The position numbers were made by a program, and so were the translations under genes. The notes under the pieces were generated by a model, which was not told where the DNA came from, did no database searches, and worked only from the letters and a program-made list of their open reading frames with translations. A stretch of DNA of 64,000 bases from Actinomadura nitritigenes (lineage in GTDB: Bacteria > Actinomycetota > Actinomycetes > Streptosporangiales > Streptosporangiaceae), in assembly GCF_017573545.1 (NCBI RefSeq), contig NZ_JAGEOK010000030.1, positions 1 through 64,000 on the forward strand. Direction: 5' to 3'. Within the stretch, counting starts at the first letter, position 1. Each line of letters begins with the position of its first letter. Of the stretch, positions 48,412 to 57,815 are shown piece by piece.

Positions 48412-49830
48412 GTGAACGATCTTCTCAACCAGGCGTGGGCCTGGCTCGTCCAAAAGCTGCTCGACTGGGCACTGGGAAGCTTCGAACAGTTCCTGACCTG
48501 GTGGATCGCCGGCAGCGGTACCGCCTATAACGTGCAGCTGACCGGCGAAAAGGGCGGTGTTCTTTACGACCTCCGTCTGTACACGAACTGGCTGACCGCG
48601 GCATTCGCGTTCGCCGGATTTCTCGTCGCGGCGTTCCGCATCGCGATCCAACGTAAGGGTGCGCCTTTCCGGGACGCGATGGTGCAGTTCTTTGAGCTGG
48701 CACTGATCATCCTCACCGTTGCCACGATCGTGAATCTGGCGAATATGGCCGGAGATCAATACTCTCAAATGATCATCGAGCATATGAAGCCGAAGGATGA
48801 CGCCTGGCAGCAGAAGTGGCAGGACGGAGTCCAGTTGATCCGCGGCGGCGACAAGGACGATGTATCGTTCGTTCTCGCCTTCTTTGCCGCGGCCGCGGCG
48901 CTCTCGTCATGCATTCAGTTCGTGCTGATGCTCTTCCGGAACGGCGCCCTGATAGTTGTGGTGGGGATCCTCCCGGCGGTGGCGGCGTCGAGGTTCACTT
49001 CTTACGGGAACGCCGCCTACCGGCGGTGCATCGGACTGCTGGTCACGTTCATCGTCGTCAAGCCGGTCATCGCGACCATCGATGCCGCGGCCTTGAAACT
49101 GATGACGTCCGACTATGAAGCCGATCGCCTTTTCGGTCTGGCCCTCGTCGCGGGCTCGGTGCTGGCCATGCCCGCGACCCTGCGCGCCGTGATGCCCGCG
49201 GCCACTGAGGGGCAGAGCTTCTTCGGCATCCGCCAGGTCGGCCACTTCGCGTACGGCGGCACGTCCGTGACCATGAGGAGCCGGGGACTCTCCCTGCTCG
49301 GCATGTTCGTTCCCGGCGGCGGGTCGAGTTCTGGATCGGGCGGTGGCGGTGGTGGCGGTGGTGGTGGCGGTGGCGGCGGCGGTGGCGGCGGCGGTGGGCC
49401 GAACCGGACCCCGCCCCCGACCCCGCCCCCGACCCCGCCCCCGCCCCCGAACTCGAACGGCGGTGGCGGTGGGCCGCGCTCGAACCCGAACTCGAACCCG
49501 AACGGCGGCGGTGGCGGCGGCGGTGGCGGTGGCGGTGGCGGTGGCGGTGGCGGTGGATCGGCCGGCGGGCGGCAGGGTGGCACCGGAGGACCGGGCGGTT
49601 CCTCCGGCGGCCCGGGGAGCCAAGGTCCCTCAAACAACCCCCCTGGCGGAGGATCGGGGTCGTCCTCGGTGCCTCCCTACCAGCCTCCGCCCTACACCCC
49701 CCCGCCCGCGCCCTACATTCCCCCCTACAACCCCCCGCCTCCTGGCGGGAGCGGAGGATCGGGCGGCGGTAGCGGCGGTCCGAAGGGAGCCAACAACGGT
49801 GGAAGCGGAGGGCCCAGTGGCAACCCGTAA
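48412..49830 (+). CDS. VirB6/TrbL-like polytopic membrane protein with Gly/Pro-rich tail
   Basis: The 472-residue protein has about 6-7 hydrophobic helices in the first 300 residues (LTAAFAFAGFLVAAFRIAI, FFELALIILTVATIV, FVLAFFAAAAALSS, ALIVVVGILPAVAAS, LLVTFIVVKPVIATID, LFGLALVAGSVLAMP), as in VirB6/TrbL channel proteins. The remaining 170 residues are runs of Gly, Pro and Ser/Asn (TPPPTPPPTPPPP). GTG at 48412 follows a GGGGGG site by 6 bases; an ATG seven codons earlier lacks one. It lies between the pilin-like genes and the SCO6880-type gene. A channel role is inferred from the family. Confidence 0.8.
   Translation: MNDLLNQAWAWLVQKLLDWALGSFEQFLTWWIAGSGTAYNVQLTGEKGGVLYDLRLYTNWLTAAFAFAGFLVAAFRIAIQRKGAPFRDAMVQFFELALIILTVATIVNLANMAGDQYSQMIIEHMKPKDDAWQQKWQDGVQLIRGGDKDDVSFVLAFFAAAAALSSCIQFVLMLFRNGALIVVVGILPAVAASRFTSYGNAAYRRCIGLLVTFIVVKPVIATIDAAALKLMTSDYEADRLFGLALVAGSVLAMPATLRAVMPAATEGQSFFGIRQVGHFAYGGTSVTMRSRGLSLLGMFVPGGGSSSGSGGGGGGGGGGGGGGGGGGGGPNRTPPPTPPPTPPPPPNSNGGGGGPRSNPNSNPNGGGGGGGGGGGGGGGGGGSAGGRQGGTGGPGGSSGGPGSQGPSNNPPGGGSGSSSVPPYQPPPYTPPPAPYIPPYNPPPPGGSGGSGGGSGGPKGANNGGSGGPSGNP
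49339..49559. repeat. GGC/GGT triplet-rich low-complexity stretches
   Basis: Two blocks of GGNGG codons (49339-49397 and 49501-49559) separated by a Pro block. They encode Gly runs in the VirB6-like tail. Their reverse complement gives a Pro-rich open frame that is not a gene. Confidence 0.85.
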
Positions 49831-49867
49831 CCCGCTAATGCGTAGCCAAGGAATGAGGTGAACTGGA

Positions 49868-51349
49868 GTGGCAACCGAATATCAAGAACCGACGTACGGG
49901 AACTGGCGCAAGCCGGTGTCTCCGGGGATCGGGCGGCTGGGACTCGCCGGAACCCTGATCCTCATGGTCGGGCTGATCATCGTCACCCTGCTCGCGATGG
50001 CGTCGCTGGTGGTCGCCCTGGTCGGCGCAGTGGTCCTGGCGGTGGTGATGCTGCCGCTGGTCATCCAGGACGTGCACGGACGGACCGCGCTCCAGTCGCT
50101 CACGGCCCGGTTCAGCTGGTGGTCCGGCCGGTCCCAGGGGTGGCACCTCTACCGCTCGGGGCCGCTGAGCGTCGTCCCGCACGGCGTGTGCCGGCTGCCG
50201 GGGCTGCTCGCGCAGTCCCGGCTGGTGGAGGGTCGCGACTCCTACGGGCGCCCGTTCGCCCTGATCGTGATCCCGTCCACGAAGCACTACACGGTGGTGT
50301 TCGACTGCAATGCCGAAGGCGCGGCGCTGGTCGACCAGATCCAGATCGACACGTGGGTGTCCCACTGGGGGCAGTGGCTGGCCTCGCTGGCCTACGAGCC
50401 GGGCCTCGTCGCCGCGAGCGTGACCATCGAGACCGCCCCCGACAGCGGAACCCGTCTCCGGGAGGAGATCCACAGCCACACCGATCCGAACGCTCCGGAG
50501 CTGGCCCGAGCCGCTCTGGAGGAGATCGTCTGGAACTACCCGGTCGGCAGCGCGCGGGTGTCCACCCGCGTCGCGGTCACCTACGCGGCCCTTCCGCAGC
50601 TCGGAGGCAAGCGCCGGGACCAGGAGGCCATGGTCCGGGAGATCGGGATGCGGATCCCCGGGCTGATCTCCGGGCTCTCGATGACCGGCGCCGGGTCCGC
50701 CCGTCCGATGACCGCGGAGCAGCTCGCCCGCGCCGTGCGGATCGCCTACGACCCGGACTCCCAGTCGGACATCGAGGCCGCCGAGGGCCAGGACCTGCGC
50801 TGGGACGACGCCGGTCCGGTCGCGTCGCAGGAATCCTGGGACCACTACGTCCACGACAGCGGCCATTCCATCACCTGGGGCATGTCGGAGGCGCCCCGCG
50901 GCGAAGTGCTGTCCAGCGTGATGAACGGGCTGGTGGCGCCGCATCACGACATCGCGCGCAAGCGCGTCACCTTCTGCTACCGGCCGCACGATCCGGCCTC
51001 CGCCACCCGGATCGTGGAACGGGACCGCAGGGACACGCGGTTCCGCCTCGACGGCTCCGCCGCCGCGGCCCGGAACGAGATCGACGTCATCAAGAGCGAC
51101 CAGTCGGCCCTTGAGGAGGCCAGGGGTGCGGGGGTGACCCGGTTCACCATCCTCGTCACCGCCACCGTCCGCTCGGCGGAGGAACTGCCCGTCGCGGCGG
51201 CGGCCATCGACACGCTCTCCGCCCCCGCGCGCCTGCGGCTGCGGCGGATGTACGGGTCGCAGGCGTCGGCGTTCGCCGCGGCCCTGCCGCTGGGCATCGT
51301 CCTGCCCAACCACCTTCAGGTCCCGGCGCTGGTGAGGGAATCACTGTGA
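49868..51349 (+). CDS. SCO6880-type membrane protein (PrgI/VirB4-N-like)
   Basis: The 493-residue protein has two N-terminal membrane helices (LGLAGTLILMVGLIIVTLLA, LVVALVGAVVLAVVML), then a long soluble part with WHLYRSGPLSVVPHG and YTVVFDCNAEG. This is the SCO6880 arrangement: a PrgI-like membrane head followed by a domain like the N-terminal part of VirB4. These proteins sit directly ahead of VirB4-type ATPases. GTG start with GAGGTGA 6 bases upstream; its stop overlaps the ATPase start (GTGA). It probably anchors the ATPase at the membrane. Confidence 0.88.
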   Translation: MATEYQEPTYGNWRKPVSPGIGRLGLAGTLILMVGLIIVTLLAMASLVVALVGAVVLAVVMLPLVIQDVHGRTALQSLTARFSWWSGRSQGWHLYRSGPLSVVPHGVCRLPGLLAQSRLVEGRDSYGRPFALIVIPSTKHYTVVFDCNAEGAALVDQIQIDTWVSHWGQWLASLAYEPGLVAASVTIETAPDSGTRLREEIHSHTDPNAPELARAALEEIVWNYPVGSARVSTRVAVTYAALPQLGGKRRDQEAMVREIGMRIPGLISGLSMTGAGSARPMTAEQLARAVRIAYDPDSQSDIEAAEGQDLRWDDAGPVASQESWDHYVHDSGHSITWGMSEAPRGEVLSSVMNGLVAPHHDIARKRVTFCYRPHDPASATRIVERDRRDTRFRLDGSAAAARNEIDVIKSDQSALEEARGAGVTRFTILVTATVRSAEELPVAAAAIDTLSAPARLRLRRMYGSQASAFAAALPLGIVLPNHLQVPALVRESL

Positions 51350-52920
51350 ACGGTCCGCTGGAAGCGATCCCCCTCGGCCCGTCCGGAGAGCCGCCCGCCG
51401 CGGACGGCGCACGGAAGGGCAAGCAGCGCAAGAAGGACAAGAAGAAGGCCGCCAAGCCCGAGCTCAAGCCCGGGTTCAGGGGCTTCAGCCGCCGGGGCGG
51501 GGGCCGGGCCTCCTTCGTCGAGGCGCCGCCGGAGTGGCGCGGGACCACGGTTCAGGTGTGCGGGCTGTGGCCGTTCGGGGCGGGGTCGGGAACCCCGATG
51601 ATCGGTGTGCCGCTCGGCCGGGAGCTGACCACGGGCGCCGCGCTGTGCTGCGATCCGATCTCGTGGTTCCAGCGCGCGAACCTGATCCACAACCCGTCCG
51701 CCCTGGTCCTGGGCAAGCCGGGGCTGGGCAAGTCGACGCTGATCCGCCGGATGGTGGTGGGACTGGTCGGGCAGGGGGTGTTCCCCATGGTGCTCGGCGA
51801 CCTCAAGCCGGACTACGTCGACCTGGTCCGCGCGATGGGCGGGCAGATCATCAAGCTCGGCCGGGGGCTGGGGTCGCTGAACGTGCTCGACCCCGGCGCG
51901 ACGTCCGCCGCCGTGGCCAGGCTCCCGGAGGAGGCGCGGCGGAAGCTGGTCGCCGACGCCCACGGCCGCCGGCTGAACATGGTCTCCGCGCTGCTCACGC
52001 TCCTGCGCGGCGGGCCGATCGCCGACACCGAGCGCACCGTCCTCAACGCGGCCCTGCGGGTGCTGGACGAGCGCCACCAGGGGGTGCCGATCCTGCCCGA
52101 TCTCATCAAGGTGATCGACGACGGGCCGGAGCGGCTGCGGGCCGTGACCCTGGCCCGCGGTGACGAGGCGCGGTACCGGGCGGCCGTCGACCCCCTGCAC
52201 GCCTCGCTGCTCGGGGTGCTCGACGGGCCGATGGGCGAGACGTTCGCGGGCCACACCACCACGGGGATCGAGCTGGACAACCCTGGCGGCGTCTGCATCG
52301 ACATCAGCGGGATCGACGACTCCGACGCCGAACTCCAGGCCGCCGTCCTGCTGGCCTGCTGGTCGGACGGGTTCGGCGCGATCGAGGTCGCGCACGCGCT
52401 GGCGGACGAGGGCCTGGCGCCCCCGCGGCACTTCTTCGTCGTCCTCGACGAGCTGTGGCGGGTGCTGCGGTCCGGCCGCGGCCTGGTGGACCGGGTCGAC
52501 GCCCTCACCCGCCTCAACCGCCAGCGCGGCGCGGGCCAGGTGATGATCACGCACACCATGGCCGACCTGCTGGCCCTGGCGGACGAGTCCGACCGTATGA
52601 AGGCCAAGGGCTTCGCCGAGCGCGCGGGCATGGTGATCTGCGGCGGGCTGCCGCAGGCGGAGATGCCCATGGTGAACGAGGTGGTGCGCCTGTCGTCCAT
52701 CGAGGAGCGCATGATCGTCGACTGGTCGACGCCGCCCTCCTGGAACCCCGACCTGAAGGAGGACAGCGAGCCTCCGGGCCGCGGCAGGTTCCTGGTCAAG
52801 GTCGGCGGCCGGCCCGGCATCCCGTTCAAGGTGGAGCTGACCTCCGTCGAGAGGGAGGTCAACGACACCAACAAGCGCTGGACCAACTCCACCACGAGGC
52901 CCCCCGCCAGGACCATGTGA
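51346..52920 (+). CDS. VirB4-type secretion ATPase
   Basis: The 524-residue ATPase has an N-terminal basic tail (KGKQRKKDKKKAAKP), Walker A VLGKPGLGKSTLIRRM near residues 123-138, and Walker B FFVVLDELWRVL near 370-380, plus the QMITHT-like sensor region (QVMITHTMADL). All key residues are present. It is shorter than full VirB4, because the N-terminal half is provided by the preceding SCO6880-type protein. It is probably the only working energy source of the system, as the VirD4-like and VirB11-like proteins have lost essential residues. Start GTG overlaps the previous stop. Confidence 0.92.
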   Translation: MNGPLEAIPLGPSGEPPAADGARKGKQRKKDKKKAAKPELKPGFRGFSRRGGGRASFVEAPPEWRGTTVQVCGLWPFGAGSGTPMIGVPLGRELTTGAALCCDPISWFQRANLIHNPSALVLGKPGLGKSTLIRRMVVGLVGQGVFPMVLGDLKPDYVDLVRAMGGQIIKLGRGLGSLNVLDPGATSAAVARLPEEARRKLVADAHGRRLNMVSALLTLLRGGPIADTERTVLNAALRVLDERHQGVPILPDLIKVIDDGPERLRAVTLARGDEARYRAAVDPLHASLLGVLDGPMGETFAGHTTTGIELDNPGGVCIDISGIDDSDAELQAAVLLACWSDGFGAIEVAHALADEGLAPPRHFFVVLDELWRVLRSGRGLVDRVDALTRLNRQRGAGQVMITHTMADLLALADESDRMKAKGFAERAGMVICGGLPQAEMPMVNEVVRLSSIEERMIVDWSTPPSWNPDLKEDSEPPGRGRFLVKVGGRPGIPFKVELTSVEREVNDTNKRWTNSTTRPPARTM

Positions 52921-53010
52921 CCGGCCCGGGCGCGGTGGCGTCCGCGCACCCGCGGTGCGGTGCCGAGCCCGGGCGGTCGACTCCGTCGGCCAGGAAAGGA
53001 AAACCGGCCC

Positions 53011-54675
53011 ATGTCGTCGCCGCCTCAAGAACCCACCGAGGGAATGGACTTCTGGTCGGTCATCGAATTCGACGGGGAGCCCCGGAAGAAGGGGACCCTC
53101 GGTACCGAGAACGACAAGCGCGTCGCCGGCCGCCTCCGGGCACCGGCCCCCGTTGAGCACGCGCCCCGGACGGCCCTGACCTCCGTAAGGCCGGCGCCCT
53201 TCCCACCAGACCCCGCCGCCGAGCAGCCGGTTCCCGCCCCCCACGTGACCGAACCTCGCCGACCCACCGGCCACGCCACCCCGAAACAGAACGGACCGGA
53301 GCCCGTCCCCCCGCCGAAACCGCCCCGAACCGCCCCGCCACCGCCGAAACGACCCAGAGTCGAACCGCGCCGAGCCGAAGCGCCCCCGGCTGAACCGCCT
53401 CAGGCCGCCCCGCCAACGGTCGAGCCACCCCAGGCCAAGGCCCCATCGGCGGAACCACCCCGGACCGAACCGCCACCGGTACAACCGCCCCGGGTAGAGC
53501 CGCCCCAGGCCAAGGCGGCATCAGCGGAAGCGCCCCAGGCCGAGGCGCCAACGGTCGAGCCGCCCCAGGTTGAGCCGTCCCAGGTCGAGCAGCTCCCGGC
53601 CAAGGCGGCATCGGCGGAACCGCCCCGGACCGAAGCGCCACCGGTACAACCGCCCCGGGTAGAGCCGCCCCAGGCCGAGCCGCTCCAGGCCAAGGCGGCA
53701 TCGGTGGAACCGCCCCGAGCCGAAGCGGCATCAGCGGAAGCGCCCCAGGCCGAGGCGCCAACGGTCGAGCCACCACGAGTCGAGACGCCTCCGGTCGAGA
53801 CGCCTCCGGTCGAGACTCCTCTGGTTGAGCCGCCTTCGGTTGAAGCGTCCTCGGATGAGCCGCCTGCGGCCGAGCCGGCGGACGCGGCGCCGGTGCCGGA
53901 CGAGGACTGGAACACCGCGGCGCGGATCGCGGCGTCGATCAGGCCGTCGATCGGCAGCATGTGGATCGACATGCTCAGCCGGCATACGGGCGGCGATCCC
54001 GCCATGGCCCGGAAGGTCTACTACGTCATGGGCGGCCTGCACCTCATCGGTGAGCTGTGGCAGGACCCCCGTGTCATGGAAGTGCACGTCCGCGGTACGC
54101 GGGTGACGGTGTTCGGCGAGCACGGCGTCCACGAGGTCGCCGGGTTCCCGAGCGAGGCCGCCGCCCGCCGGGCCGTCGAGAGCGCCGAGGCCGCGCAGGA
54201 CCGGATGGACGCGCGCGTGACCCGCGCGGGCGAGTCGGTCGTGGTGAGCCGGCGCACCATGCGGGGCCCGACCATCGCCCGGCTTCTCGACACGGGAGTC
54301 GTCACCAGGGAACTGCTGTCCCAGGTCGAGGGGGCGCTCGCGCGCCTGGAGGCCGTGACCGTGACGGGGCCTGCCGCGCGGGTCGTCATCCGGGCCCTCG
54401 CGCCGCTCGTCCCGCCGGGGAGCCGGGTCTTCGAGGGACCGCACGCGGTCCTGCCCCCCGGCTGCGTGGCCGCGGCGGAACCCCTGGACGCCGACTACGT
54501 GATCGGTGTGCGTCCCGGTGCCACGGCCGAGCGGATGGCATCGGCCGGGCAGGTCGGAGCGCTGATCGCCAACCCTGAGTCGGAGATCCGGGCGGCCGTC
54601 AGGCTCGTCGTCACGGGCCGGTCCGCGGCCCCCGAGCTGGTGATGCGCGCCCTGACCCGGGTGATGGCGCACTGA
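53011..54675 (+). CDS. VirB11/TadA-like protein without P-loop, with long Pro/Glu-rich N-terminus
   Basis: The 554-residue protein begins with about 290 residues of repeated EPPQ/EPPR/AKAAS units (disordered), then a C-terminal domain of about 250 residues. In the latter, LWQDPRVMEVHVRGTRVTVF matches the first domain of TadA/VirB11 (DPxVxEIMVNGP...), MRGPTIARLLDTGVVTRELL matches the following helix, EAVTVTGPAARVVIRALAPL sits where NILVSGGTGTGKTTLLNAL should be, and DADYVIGVRPGATAERM where the DxxxxGEVRGxE region is. Walker A is therefore missing and the catalytic Glu is doubtful. It starts at ATG 53011 with AGGAAAGGA upstream. It probably has a structural role next to the VirB4 ATPase. Confidence 0.7.
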   Translation: MSSPPQEPTEGMDFWSVIEFDGEPRKKGTLGTENDKRVAGRLRAPAPVEHAPRTALTSVRPAPFPPDPAAEQPVPAPHVTEPRRPTGHATPKQNGPEPVPPPKPPRTAPPPPKRPRVEPRRAEAPPAEPPQAAPPTVEPPQAKAPSAEPPRTEPPPVQPPRVEPPQAKAASAEAPQAEAPTVEPPQVEPSQVEQLPAKAASAEPPRTEAPPVQPPRVEPPQAEPLQAKAASVEPPRAEAASAEAPQAEAPTVEPPRVETPPVETPPVETPLVEPPSVEASSDEPPAAEPADAAPVPDEDWNTAARIAASIRPSIGSMWIDMLSRHTGGDPAMARKVYYVMGGLHLIGELWQDPRVMEVHVRGTRVTVFGEHGVHEVAGFPSEAAARRAVESAEAAQDRMDARVTRAGESVVVSRRTMRGPTIARLLDTGVVTRELLSQVEGALARLEAVTVTGPAARVVIRALAPLVPPGSRVFEGPHAVLPPGCVAAAEPLDADYVIGVRPGATAERMASAGQVGALIANPESEIRAAVRLVVTGRSAAPELVMRALTRVMAH

Positions 54676-54679
54676 GCGC

Positions 54680-54731
54680 GAGCCCGCCCCGGCGGTGACG
54701 GCCGCGCTCCGGCGGCGGCCGGGGCGGGCTC
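54680..54731 (+). terminator. Strong terminator of the plus-strand secretion-like operon
   Basis: A perfect 14-bp stem GAGCCCGCCCCGGC / GCCGGGGCGGGCTC with a 24-base loop begins 5 bases after the stop codon at 54675. Confidence 0.75.
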
Positions 54732-54894
54732 CTCCCATGCGCTCGAAAATGAACGTTGCGGCGGGCCGCCATGTCCGGACGGTACCTATACGAGGGCCCT
54801 GGAATGGGAAGGCGAAGAGCCCGGCCCGGCGATTGGGATTCGCCTTCGACGTCGAATCTTCGGCCGACTTCATGACATGGAGGCATCGACCGCA

Positions 54895-55230
54895 ATGAGC
54901 CTGGTCACCGGTGGCCGATCGGGGGAGGAAGTTGACGGGCCGGAGGGGAAACCCGATGAGTTCCTGGAGCAGTTGGCAACCGAATTGAACTCCGCGCAGC
55001 TATTGCGTGCCCGAATGGAGCGCACGGCCGGAGGCGCATGGGTCAGGGTGGTCAACCCGAAGACCGGATGGTTCAGCGAGCGGGTGATGTGCTACCCGGA
55101 TCCGCTGGCGGACGACACCCTCTGCTTCTGGTGGGAGTGGGGCTCGAAGATCGGCCGGGTGGACGACGTGCGCGGTTGCGCCGCGGTGATCGCTCGCGTG
55201 CTGGACCCGGGCCCGGAGGTGGGCCCCTGA
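54895..55230 (+). CDS. Small protein of unknown function
   Basis: The 111-residue protein is a soluble alpha/beta domain with DEFLEQLATELNSAQLLRARME, then TGWFSERVMCYPDPLADDTLCFWWEW and GRVDDVRGCAAVIARVL. Its size and the C-terminal Trp-rich part resemble small proteins found beside conjugation and secretion genes, but no family is recognised. GGAGG lies 11 bases before the ATG at 54895; an ATG six codons upstream is a less likely start. It lies after the terminator of the secretion-like operon, so it has its own promoter. Confidence 0.6.
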   Translation: MSLVTGGRSGEEVDGPEGKPDEFLEQLATELNSAQLLRARMERTAGGAWVRVVNPKTGWFSERVMCYPDPLADDTLCFWWEWGSKIGRVDDVRGCAAVIARVLDPGPEVGP

Positions 55231-55575
55231 TGCGGGAGGTGGCGCGGCCCGCGGCGCGGGCCGCGGCCCTCCCTCGGTGAGACGGCCCCGCCGCGGCGGG
55301 GCCGGTGGATCGCCGGAGAGCGGTGGAGGCGGACCCGTCCGCCGAATGCGCAATCCATTTCCCCCGGGGAGTGGCAAAAGCGCGCCGACTCCGGACGATA
55401 ATAGACGGGGTCGCCTTCCGACTTGGTACCGGTCGGCAAAGGCGATCTCATGTGAGGAATCCTGCTCCCTTGGCTGCCAACGGCGCCAGTTGAGGGAGCA
55501 GGTGCCCCTTTCCGGCGATCGGTTAACGGCTCGCCGTCCACCGGGAACCGTATTGTTCCCGTAATCGGGAGCTGT
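55231..55575. other. Gene-poor stretch between unknown gene and sigma factor
   Basis: 345 bases between convergent genes. I see no convincing coding frame or strong hairpin; one plus-strand frame (55277-55564) lacks a ribosome site. Confidence 0.4.
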
Positions 55576-56472
55576 TCAGATCGCGCCCGCCACTGGCTCG
55601 ACCAGCTTGGCCAGGGCCTTTTGCTGGATCTGCCGTACGCCCTCGCGGGAAAGGCCGAGCTGCTCGCCGATGAGGCGGAGCGACTGCCCCGGCTCGCCGT
55701 TCAGGCCGAACCGGCGGGTGAGCACGTGGAGCTCGCGGGCATCGAGGCTCGGCAGCCCCTGGTCGTGGAGGGCGCGGAGCTGCGACCGCAGCTCCACCTT
55801 GTCCTCCAGGTTCTGCGTCGGATCGACCAGCCGCTCCTCGAGCGAGATCATCTCGTCGTCCCTGCCGCTGACCGAGGCGTGCAGGCTGTCCAGCCGGGGG
55901 GCGTCCAGGACGCGGCGGACCTGCGCCTCGGTGACGCCGGCCCGCTTGGCGATCGCGGCGGGGTCGGGCGGGGACGCCTTGCCGTTCTCCTCCAGCAGCG
56001 CGCGCTCCGCGGCGAGGATGGCCGGGCGCTTCTCGAAGTCGCCGAGGTTGAGGTTGGGGTGCTCGGCGTCCCGGACGGCCCGCAGCACCTCCCGCTGGAT
56101 CGGCTTGAAGGCCCAGCTGGCGAACAGGCCCTGCGCCGGGTCGTAGGAGGAGATCGCCCACAGCAGCCCCACCTTGCCGGCGCTCTCGTAGTCCTCACTG
56201 TGCTCGGACGACCGGGACGTGAACGCGGCGACGTACCGGCGCACCAGTCCGAAGTTCGCCGTCATGATCTCGTAGGTGAGATCGTCGAGCTCGCGCTCGG
56301 CCTGCCGCAGCTCGGCCTCCCGGTCCGTGGCCGCCTCGCCGGTGCCGCAGCTCGTGCGCAGTTCGGCGATCTTCGTCTGGAGTCGCCTCCGGCGGGCGAA
56401 CAGCTCCTCGTTGCGTGTCCGGATCCGGTCAGAAGTCTGAGTGCCCTCGCCGGCCGGCCGCACGGTCTCCAT
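55576..56472 (-). CDS. Sigma-70 family RNA polymerase sigma factor
   Basis: The 298-residue protein has sigma region 2 (MTANFGLVRRYVAAFTS, YESAGKVGLLWAISSYDPAQG, FASWAFKPIQREVLRAVRD), region 3 (AIAKRAGVTEAQVRRVLDAP), and region 4 with an intact HTH (DARELHVLTRRFGL, SLRLIGEQLGLSREGVRQIQQKALAKL). It lacks region 1.1 and starts with a helical coiled-coil-like part (RNEELFARRRRLQTKIAEL). It thus looks like a group 3-type factor. Convergent with the genes after the secretion-like operon, it may control that cluster, but no matching promoter was identified. ATG 56472 has GGGGAGA upstream. Confidence 0.9.
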   Translation of the reverse strand: METVRPAGEGTQTSDRIRTRNEELFARRRRLQTKIAELRTSCGTGEAATDREAELRQAERELDDLTYEIMTANFGLVRRYVAAFTSRSSEHSEDYESAGKVGLLWAISSYDPAQGLFASWAFKPIQREVLRAVRDAEHPNLNLGDFEKRPAILAAERALLEENGKASPPDPAAIAKRAGVTEAQVRRVLDAPRLDSLHASVSGRDDEMISLEERLVDPTQNLEDKVELRSQLRALHDQGLPSLDARELHVLTRRFGLNGEPGQSLRLIGEQLGLSREGVRQIQQKALAKLVEPVAGAI

Positions 56473-57815
56473 CGTCTCTCCCCACCTCGTGATTCACGCA
56501 GCCATCAGACGAAACGATCTCGGAGAAAAGGGCAGCCTCAAAAGGGTTGTTGACATGCTCGTTGAAACTCCGGAACGCCCGTTCGGCGTCCGCGGAGCCG
56601 GCGCCGCGGAGCAGCCGGAGGAGAGAAATTGCAGGTGGAGACGGTCATCGGCGACCGGTGGCCGTCCTGCTGGTTCGCGGTGTGCCGAGTCGCTGTTGAT
56701 CTGGAGTTGATCTCGGCTGGAATTCGTGTTGAAACCTCGGAGAACGCTTGCAGAGGCCGTGATGCACGAGTGTGGCCAAGAAGAAGTGTTGATGGCGCGC
56801 GCGTCCGGCGCCTACCTGGCGTCGATACCGCCCTCGCGGGCCGTCGGCCGGGGCGCCGCGGCCCGGCCGCTCCGCCCGGCGGGGCCGGCGAAATCAGTTC
56901 ACGGAGCGCGATTCCTTCGAGCCCGCGAACTGGCCCTGATAGTTTCAGGAGTAGTTGAAGTGCAACTTGCAGAGCTCGCAGCGGAGGCAGGAACTCTGCA
57001 TCGGCCACGCGCTTCGCGCGGCATTAGCCTTGCGGTTGCGCGCCTTGCGCGACCGGCGTTCGCGACGCCGTCCGCCTGCTTATTTTCACATAGTGATGTA
57101 TCCGCGACAATCCCGGGGCGGGATCCGGTTCGCGCCATCGCGCCGTGCGGCCTCCGCCGTTCGAACAGCCCGCGCTCCGGCCGGTGACCTGGACGGAGAG
57201 CCGCGCGAACTCGAACATATGAGGATGTTGATCTTCCAAGCCGTCGCGGCGGCCGCGTTGTCGACCGGCCCTTGGGTGCATCCTTTCCCCGGCCTGCGAC
57301 GTCGGCACCGCAGGGAAGTTGAATTTTAAAAGAGATCGGCGAGAGGGGCCGCGGGCGGTGTTTCGGCCACAGGTTCACCGGGGCGGGGAAAGCCCTGAAA
57401 CCCGAGATTGAAATATGCCGTGGAATTATCGGGCGCCCCGCCGTATCGTCCTATACCGGAGCGCGCGTGAACGTCTCGCCGCCGGCCGGGCGGACGGCCG
57501 GAAGTCGGCCCTCCCGGGCCCGGCCCGCAGTCATGATCACCGATCGCCCCGTCCGGCCCCGTCGATGGGGTGACCTGGCGGGCGATCGGCTCGCGCGCAG
57601 GCAACGGCCGGGTCGGCACGGGCGGCCCGATCGGTGCCCGGTAATCACGAGAAACGCCCGTAAGCTCGGCGAACAAAGGGGAGCAGGTCACCGATACCAC
57701 GTCAAGGGCCCTTGCTTCCGCGTGAGTGCTGTGCCGCCCTCCTGAAGCGATGTACCTTACACAAAGGCCGCTGTTCACGCAGCTGTCTAACCACTATCGT
57801 GCAGGCACGATTAGC
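56473..57815. other. 1.34-kb gene-poor stretch
   Basis: No frame here shows good codon use with a ribosome site. GC content falls in several places (for example around 57070-57110 and 57310-57420). It contains several short open frames on both strands, all of which look like chance. It may hold regulatory sequence for the sigma gene and for the coupled genes at 57816, or decayed material. Confidence 0.4.

Noticed and set aside
49113-49637. Pro-rich minus-strand frame opposite the Gly-rich tail of the VirB6-like gene
   Set aside because: The reverse complement of GGN runs always gives Pro codons; no start signal or function.
37908-55230. Integrative conjugative element
   Set aside because: No integrase, relaxase, tRNA-adjacent att repeat or replication gene in or beside the cluster; base use is like the surroundings apart from short AT-richer segments.
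56726-57187. 153-codon plus-strand frame in the gap after the sigma gene
   Set aside because: No ribosome site, irregular codon use and no domain; overlaps equally good frames on the other strand.
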